A stretch of DNA of 64,000 nucleotides from an uncultured Acidobacteriota bacterium (GTDB lineage Bacteria > Acidobacteriota > Terriglobia > Terriglobales > Acidobacteriaceae): assembly GCA_903873705.1 (NCBI GenBank), contig CAIQPK010000002.1, positions 1 to 64,000 on the forward strand, in the 5' to 3' direction. Under the pieces are notes generated by a model, which made no database searches, was not told where the DNA came from, and worked only from the letters and a program-made list of their open reading frames with translations. Numbering within the stretch: the stretch's first letter is position 1; each line of letters starts with the position of its first letter. Of this stretch, positions 60,220 to 64,000 are shown piece after piece. The position numbers were made by a program, and so were the translations under genes.

Positions 60220-60635
60220 GCTCGCCTCTTTGCGGCGGCAAGTTTTACTGCGGGCTTCTTCGCGGCGGGCCGTTTACGCTTCACGCTCGCTTTCTTTAGC
60301 GTTTCGCCGAACAGGCTCACTTCCGATACAACCTTCGTCGCTTTATCCTCGGCCAGCGGGGCCAGAAGCGCGACTCCGGTCGGTCCTCCGCCGATCAGAA
60401 ACTGCACGTTGTCCACCTGCACCACGGCGACAAAGCGCTTGTCCCCCAAAGACGCCGTCTCCACCACCCGGAGCCGTCGCGAATCCAGGCGCGCAGTTTT
60501 TCGCGCCTGAATCCATATCCATGCCCGCGTCAGAAATCCCGTAGTGGACCTCCACGCCTGCAGTGACGACTCTGCCGTCGCAGCCGCGAAAGGCAGCTGC
60601 GCCTGCATCGGCGGCGGCACCACGCGCGCGCTCAC
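60216..60635 (-). CDS. fliO: FliO-like flagellar export protein
   Basis: 139 residues. FliO normally has one membrane helix and a cytoplasmic domain. The domain is clear (RLRVVETASLGDKRFVAVVQ then VDNVQFLIGGGPTGVALLAP, about 54-93), but no convincing membrane helix precedes it; only TTGFLTRAWIWIQ is moderately hydrophobic. The C-terminus is a strongly basic Lys/Ala-rich tail (VKRKRPAAKKPAVKLAAAKR). Position between fliN and fliP supports the call; overlaps of four bases at each side. Confidence 0.78.
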   Translation of the reverse strand: MSARVVPPPMQAQLPFAAATAESSLQAWRSTTGFLTRAWIWIQARKTARLDSRRLRVVETASLGDKRFVAVVQVDNVQFLIGGGPTGVALLAPLAEDKATKVVSEVSLFGETLKKASVKRKRPAAKKPAVKLAAAKRRA

Positions 60636-60949
60636 GATAGGTCCGTGAGTCGCACGGCAAGGCGTTCGCCGACAACTTCAAACTCTGTCCAACCCACCAG
60701 CTGCCCATTCACCCGCAGCGGCAGATCGCTGCTCTGGTGATAAGCCGTCTCCACGATCGAGCCCCGGGTCAGACTCAGCAGGTCGCTCACCGTAAACTTC
60801 ACCACCGGAATATCCAGTGCGAGCTTGCACGGCAGCCACGGTAACGACTCGCCGGGGTCCTTCTGCTCCTGCACCTTCTCCACCAGTTGTAGGCCGGCGC
60901 TGGGCTTTACCTCAACTTCAGTTATCGCTGTGCTCGCTGCCAGGTTCAT
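60632..60949 (-). CDS. fliN: Flagellar motor switch protein FliN
   Basis: 105 residues. The SpoA domain fills the C-terminal 70 residues: LPCKLALDIPVVKFTVSDLL, then LTRGSIVETAYHQSSDLPLR, VNGQLVGWTEFEVVGERLAV and RLTDL. FliN forms the bulk of the C-ring and binds CheY and FliH. ATG 60949 follows AGGAG, so the longer frame to 61051 is rejected. No fliM is seen in the window, though it could lie elsewhere. Confidence 0.9.
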   Translation of the reverse strand: MNLAASTAITEVEVKPSAGLQLVEKVQEQKDPGESLPWLPCKLALDIPVVKFTVSDLLSLTRGSIVETAYHQSSDLPLRVNGQLVGWTEFEVVGERLAVRLTDLS

Positions 60950-61072
60950 TGCGCATCTCCTAACAGCAGGAGATAAAGCAATCCGGCGACCATTCTTCAG
61001 CACGAGGCGAAACCCCAGCAAAATCAGGGCCGTGCATCCTCTGTTCCCCAATCGATGAGAGCGTTTCTCACC

Positions 61073-61126
61073 AACATGAGCCCGCGCCCCTCAGCCTGCA
61101 GGCCGAGAGGACGGGCGCTCATGTTG
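61073..61126 (-). terminator. Long inverted repeat between flgE and fliN
   Basis: AACATGAGC...CCCTC (from 61073) pairs with GAGG...GCTCATGTT (to 61126), a stem of about 18 bp with small bulges around CAGCCTGCAGGCC. No T-tract follows. It may attenuate transcription after flgE or process the transcript, in a 190-base gap without genes. Confidence 0.5.
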
Positions 61127-61139
61127 TCCTAAGAAAGCA

Positions 61140-62402
61140 TTACTGGATCATTGCAATCGTTGCCTGCGACACTTGGTTGAACGTCGTAATCGACTTCGCA
61201 TTCGCCGAATAGGCCTGCTGCGCCACGATCAACTTCGCAAACTCCGTCGCAATGTCCACGTTCGACTGCTCCACCGAGCTCCCGACCACTGTGCCGCGAC
61301 CGCCTGTTCCCGCCATGCCGATAACCGCTCCGCCCGATGCCGATGTCGCCTGGAAGTTCGTGCCGCCCGTGTGGGCCAGCCCCTGCACGTTGGCAAATGA
61401 GGCCACCGCCACCTGTCCCAGCGCCAGCGTCTTTCCGCTTGAAAACGTTCCGTCAATCGTCCCGTCGGTACGTACCGTGTAGCTCTTCAGCGTTCCGCTC
61501 GCGTAGCCGTCCTGGTTCGTCGCGTTGGTCGCGCTCGCCGATGCCGTCTGGCTGATCGTCGTATTGCCCGAGGCATCGGTCAAATTCCATTTCAGACTCG
61601 GAGCCGCAGCGCCATCGGCCAAGGTCGTTCCCGTCGGCAGGGTTACGGTAATGCTCTTAGCCGGTGGCGTGCCCGCTAGCACCATGGCACCTTTTGTATC
61701 GAAGTTAAACGTGCCGGAGCCAACCTGCGTCGTCCCCGTTCCGCCCGTGCTCAAATCCGCGGAAGGCAGCGACACCGAGTAGCTCCACTGGTTCGTCCCC
61801 GTCTTGGTATACGAAACGCTCAGCGTGTGTGATGATCCCAGCGAGTCGTAAACCGAAAATGTGCTGGGCGCTCCCGTCCCGCCAATCGCAGTGTCCGAGT
61901 TCAGGTTCGCGGAAATATCGAATTGCGTCGATGCCACGGCCGGGCTGGTCACGCTGCCTACCTGTAATGGCTGCAGTGCTGCAGTCGTGTTCACAATGCC
62001 GTTCACTGCCGGATAACCCAGCAGTAACTGCCCGCTCGGGGTTGTCAGTTGGCCTGCGTTGTTCGTCGTAAAGTCACCGGCGCGCGTAAAGCTCTCCAGG
62101 CCCGTCGAGTCCTCGGTAACAAAGAAGCCATTTCCCGATAACGCCATGTTCGATGACGTACCGGTCGAGTTAATGTTGCCTTCAGTAAAGTTCGCGTCGG
62201 TCGCCGCGATCTGTACACCCGACCCCGTCTGCAGCGGGTCGCCGCTGCCGTTGGTGTTGCTTACCTGCGAGAACAGGTCGCTGAAGCTGACGTTCTGGTC
62301 TTTGTAGCCATCCGTATTCAGGTTGGCGAGATTGTTGGAGACCGACTGCAGCTGCTGTTGCGCCGCAGTCAAACCGGATAAGGGAATTGAAAATGAAGCC
62401 AT
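61140..62402 (-). CDS. flgE: Flagellar hook protein FlgE
   Basis: 420 residues. The conserved rod/hook N-terminus (SIPLSGLTAAQQQLQSVSNN then LANLNTDGYKDQNVSF), the NMALSGNGFFV block and C-terminus (EQSNVDIATEFAKLIVAQQA then YSANAKSITTFNQV) are all there. The Thr/Ser/Gly-rich centre is variable. Start overlaps the flgD stop by one base, consistent with operon order flgD-flgE. Confidence 0.96.
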   Translation of the reverse strand: MASFSIPLSGLTAAQQQLQSVSNNLANLNTDGYKDQNVSFSDLFSQVSNTNGSGDPLQTGSGVQIAATDANFTEGNINSTGTSSNMALSGNGFFVTEDSTGLESFTRAGDFTTNNAGQLTTPSGQLLLGYPAVNGIVNTTAALQPLQVGSVTSPAVASTQFDISANLNSDTAIGGTGAPSTFSVYDSLGSSHTLSVSYTKTGTNQWSYSVSLPSADLSTGGTGTTQVGSGTFNFDTKGAMVLAGTPPAKSITVTLPTGTTLADGAAAPSLKWNLTDASGNTTISQTASASATNATNQDGYASGTLKSYTVRTDGTIDGTFSSGKTLALGQVAVASFANVQGLAHTGGTNFQATSASGGAVIGMAGTGGRGTVVGSSVEQSNVDIATEFAKLIVAQQAYSANAKSITTFNQVSQATIAMIQ

Positions 62403-62902
62403 TACTTTCCTCCTGAAATCGTGGTGCCGGGGAAGCCCATCGCTGCAGCATTGAGGGGCGAGTTGATGTCGGCCACAGGCGTGGTGCCCACGGGCATCAT
62501 CGTGTTGGGGTCAAAAGGCAGCGTATTCCCTGCTGCAGCAGCAGTTGCCGGCGACGTGGCTGCAGCATTGGGCGAAGTCTTCACGACCGTTGAACTCGCC
62601 GCCGGCACGGGAGTCGTGCCGCTGGCCGCGCCTCCGAGAGTCTGGTTGATGCCGATCAACTGGTTCAACTGGTTCAGAGAAATCATCTGGCCCACCATCG
62701 CCGTTGAATCCATCGGCGCCGTCGGGTCCTGGTTCTGCAACTCCTTCACCAGCAGGCTAAGGAACGTCGAATCCAGGTTGCCGTCCGCTGCATTGCTGGC
62801 GCTGCTTCCAGTTGTGGAGTCGGCAGCCTTCGCCGTCGGCGTGGTTACCGCTGCGGGTGTGTACATCGATGTTGAAAAATTTGTTGCCACTGCGCTCATC
62901 AT
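62402..62902 (-). CDS. flgD: Flagellar hook-cap protein FlgD
   Basis: 166 residues, short for FlgD: only the N-terminal hook-cap part is present and the C-terminal Ig/tudor-like domains are missing. The core is LDSTFLSLLVKELQNQDPTA then PMDSTAMVGQMISLNQLNQL, with the rest a Pro/Ala/Thr-rich tail. FlgD scaffolds hook assembly and is discarded afterwards. Short FlgD forms of this kind are known outside enterics. Confidence 0.9.
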   Translation of the reverse strand: MMSAVATNFSTSMYTPAAVTTPTAKAADSTTGSSASNAADGNLDSTFLSLLVKELQNQDPTAPMDSTAMVGQMISLNQLNQLIGINQTLGGAASGTTPVPAASSTVVKTSPNAAATSPATAAAAGNTLPFDPNTMMPVGTTPVADINSPLNAAAMGFPGTTISGGK

Positions 62903-62941
62903 TCCTCCTGCTTGCTCACAACTGCTTTCAAAAACGACCCG

Positions 62942-64000
62942 CTAAGCCCTCACATCCAACCGGACACTGCCTCGGCTCTCGTTGGTTGCGCCCGAAACAG
63001 CACTGGGCACAAATCGCTGCGCTACCGAATACCCCCGCGCGCTTGCCGCCCCCTGCTCGCGCTGCTGGCGAGGCTCCCGGCCATCACCAGCATTGGCGTT
63101 CGCTCCATGCGCCTCTCGCGAGGATTCAGACGACCCATTCGATCCACCCTGGGCACCACGCCCGTTCAAATCGATCTGCACATGACTGGTCTGCCCAGTG
63201 CCGGCGAGCTTCGCCTGCATCTCCGGAATGTGTGTCGCCAGCGCACGTGCGAGATCACCATGATCAAGAGAGATTTGTGCGGACACCCTATCCGGCGTAG
63301 TAGAAGTGCGGATCGAGATCGACCCAAACTCCGCCGACCGCATCCCGACCCGCATCTCTGTCTGGCCAATCCCCTGCACCAGCTTCGCCATACTCACTCC
63401 GGGAAGCACTTGTGGTACGACCGCAGGAGTCATTGCGCCGTCTGCACCAACATCAACGCCCGTCTTTTCTGCATGCGCACTCACTAGCGCGCCTGCTGCG
63501 GGCGGGATCGCAATGCCGGCCGTCCCTGCGCTCGTGCGCCCATCCATCACGGCCGGTGCGTTCCCGTTCGTAACCGCAGGCCCTCCCATCGCTTCGTCAC
63601 GCTGGCTGTGCTCCAATCCCGCGTGCACTGGCAAGGCGTCAGGGACTTCATTCACTTCGGGCGCATCGCTCAGCGCCGCGACACTCTTCTCATGCTTCGC
63701 TGCCCCATCATCCTTTGCACTGGCTTTGCCCTTCCCCTTTGCCGCTTGGCCCGCCACCGATGGGGTCTTGCTGACTGGCCCGGCCGCAGCAGCGGCCACC
63801 CGCGTCACGCCCGTGCCCTTCAAATCCGTACGCGCCACCGGGACCGCGGGAACCTGGGCCGGTTGCACCGTCGCAGCCTGCGCGTTCGTCTGTACCGGAA
63901 CCGCGATCTGCTGCATGGCCGCCAGGTGCTTCTCAACGGGGTCGCCTTGCGGAGTAGCTGGAACCGGCGTACCGGCTCCAGGAGCAGCTGCCGGTCCCCT
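62942..64000 (-). CDS. fliK: Flagellar hook-length control protein FliK (partial)
   Basis: At least 353 residues; the frame remains open to the end of the window, so the N-terminus is missing. FliK is exported and measures hook length. The C-terminal Flg_hook domain is visible: KLVQGIGQTEMRVGMRSAEF, SISIRTSTTPDRVSAQISLD and LARALATHIPEMQAKLAGTG. Then a Gly/Asn/Ser/Gln-rich tail. The N-terminal part is Ala/Pro/Val-rich low complexity, usual for FliK. Confidence 0.88.
   Translation of the reverse strand, partial: RGPAAAPGAGTPVPATPQGDPVEKHLAAMQQIAVPVQTNAQAATVQPAQVPAVPVARTDLKGTGVTRVAAAAAGPVSKTPSVAGQAAKGKGKASAKDDGAAKHEKSVAALSDAPEVNEVPDALPVHAGLEHSQRDEAMGGPAVTNGNAPAVMDGRTSAGTAGIAIPPAAGALVSAHAEKTGVDVGADGAMTPAVVPQVLPGVSMAKLVQGIGQTEMRVGMRSAEFGSISIRTSTTPDRVSAQISLDHGDLARALATHIPEMQAKLAGTGQTSHVQIDLNGRGAQGGSNGSSESSREAHGANANAGDGREPRQQREQGAASARGYSVAQRFVPSAVSGATNESRGSVRLDVRA

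Overview
The window looks like a chromosomal segment of an Acidobacteriota species, probably class Terriglobia and near Acidobacteriaceae (Terriglobus/Granulicella-like). The reasons are GC-rich, C-biased coding sequence, an alternative complex III (Act) operon joined to an A2-type cytochrome oxidase, YXWGXW and NHL/MBG secreted proteins, and a flagellar gene order with FlgM, an FlgN-like protein and a lone FlgJ rod-binding domain. The assignment is an inference; no rRNA or tRNA gene was seen. Both ends cut through genes: a membrane-protein tail at 1-111 and fliK running off at 64000.

Layout. 0-5 kb: an RDD protein, then an ABC transporter with a DesK/DesR-type two-component pair in one transcript (the four-gene layout of Bacillus yvfRSTU). 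4.5-14.2 kb: ordinary genes (gluQ, an S9 peptidase, a polysaccharide flippase, dnaG, a DUF1648 protein, a YXWGXW protein) separated by many intergenic repeats: a dispersed element of about 55 bp, 7-bp and 6-bp microsatellites, a 5 x 20 bp tandem array and REP-like hairpins. 14.2-19.7 kb: small membrane proteins, an MFS transporter with an extradiol dioxygenase, a gene-poor 1.1 kb stretch holding a REP-associated transposase (RAYT) relic, and a TrmJ/SpoU RNA methylase.

19.8-34.0 kb: a 14 kb minus-strand operon for an electron-transport module: ActA-B-C-D-E-F (quinol to cytochrome c), a small uncharacterised membrane protein, SCO1, then cytochrome oxidase subunits II (with fused cytochrome c), I, III and IV. 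The genes overlap by 1-8 bases in places. 34.4-41.5 kb: a TetR regulator divergent from a secreted SRPBCC protein, a decayed AbrB/Doc toxin-antitoxin locus, an AlkA glycosylase, a divergent signalling pair (receiver with degenerate HD domain, and a MHYT-PAS histidine kinase) and an HNH nuclease.

41.8-64 kb: a large NHL/MBG-repeat secreted protein and a TPR/O-GlcNAc-transferase-like protein converge on a minus-strand flagellar cluster. In transcription order this is fliK, flgD, flgE, fliN, fliO, fliP, fliQ, fliR, a flhB-flgI hybrid, flgJ-like, flgM, flgN-like, flgK, flgL, fliC, fliD, fliS, motA, motB. A sigma-28 promoter precedes fliC and a hairpin terminator follows it.

The most striking observation is that flhB reads without interruption into flgI lacking its N-terminus. 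The FlhB tail, the FlgI signal peptide and the genes expected between them (flhA, flgG/F, flgA, flgH and others) are absent. Two more joins of the same kind occur at the edge of the cluster, inside the NHL/MBG gene near 45.0 kb and at the NHL/glycosyltransferase boundary near 45.54 kb. Either this lineage has suffered deletions around its motility locus, or the assembly has collapsed there; read-level evidence would decide.
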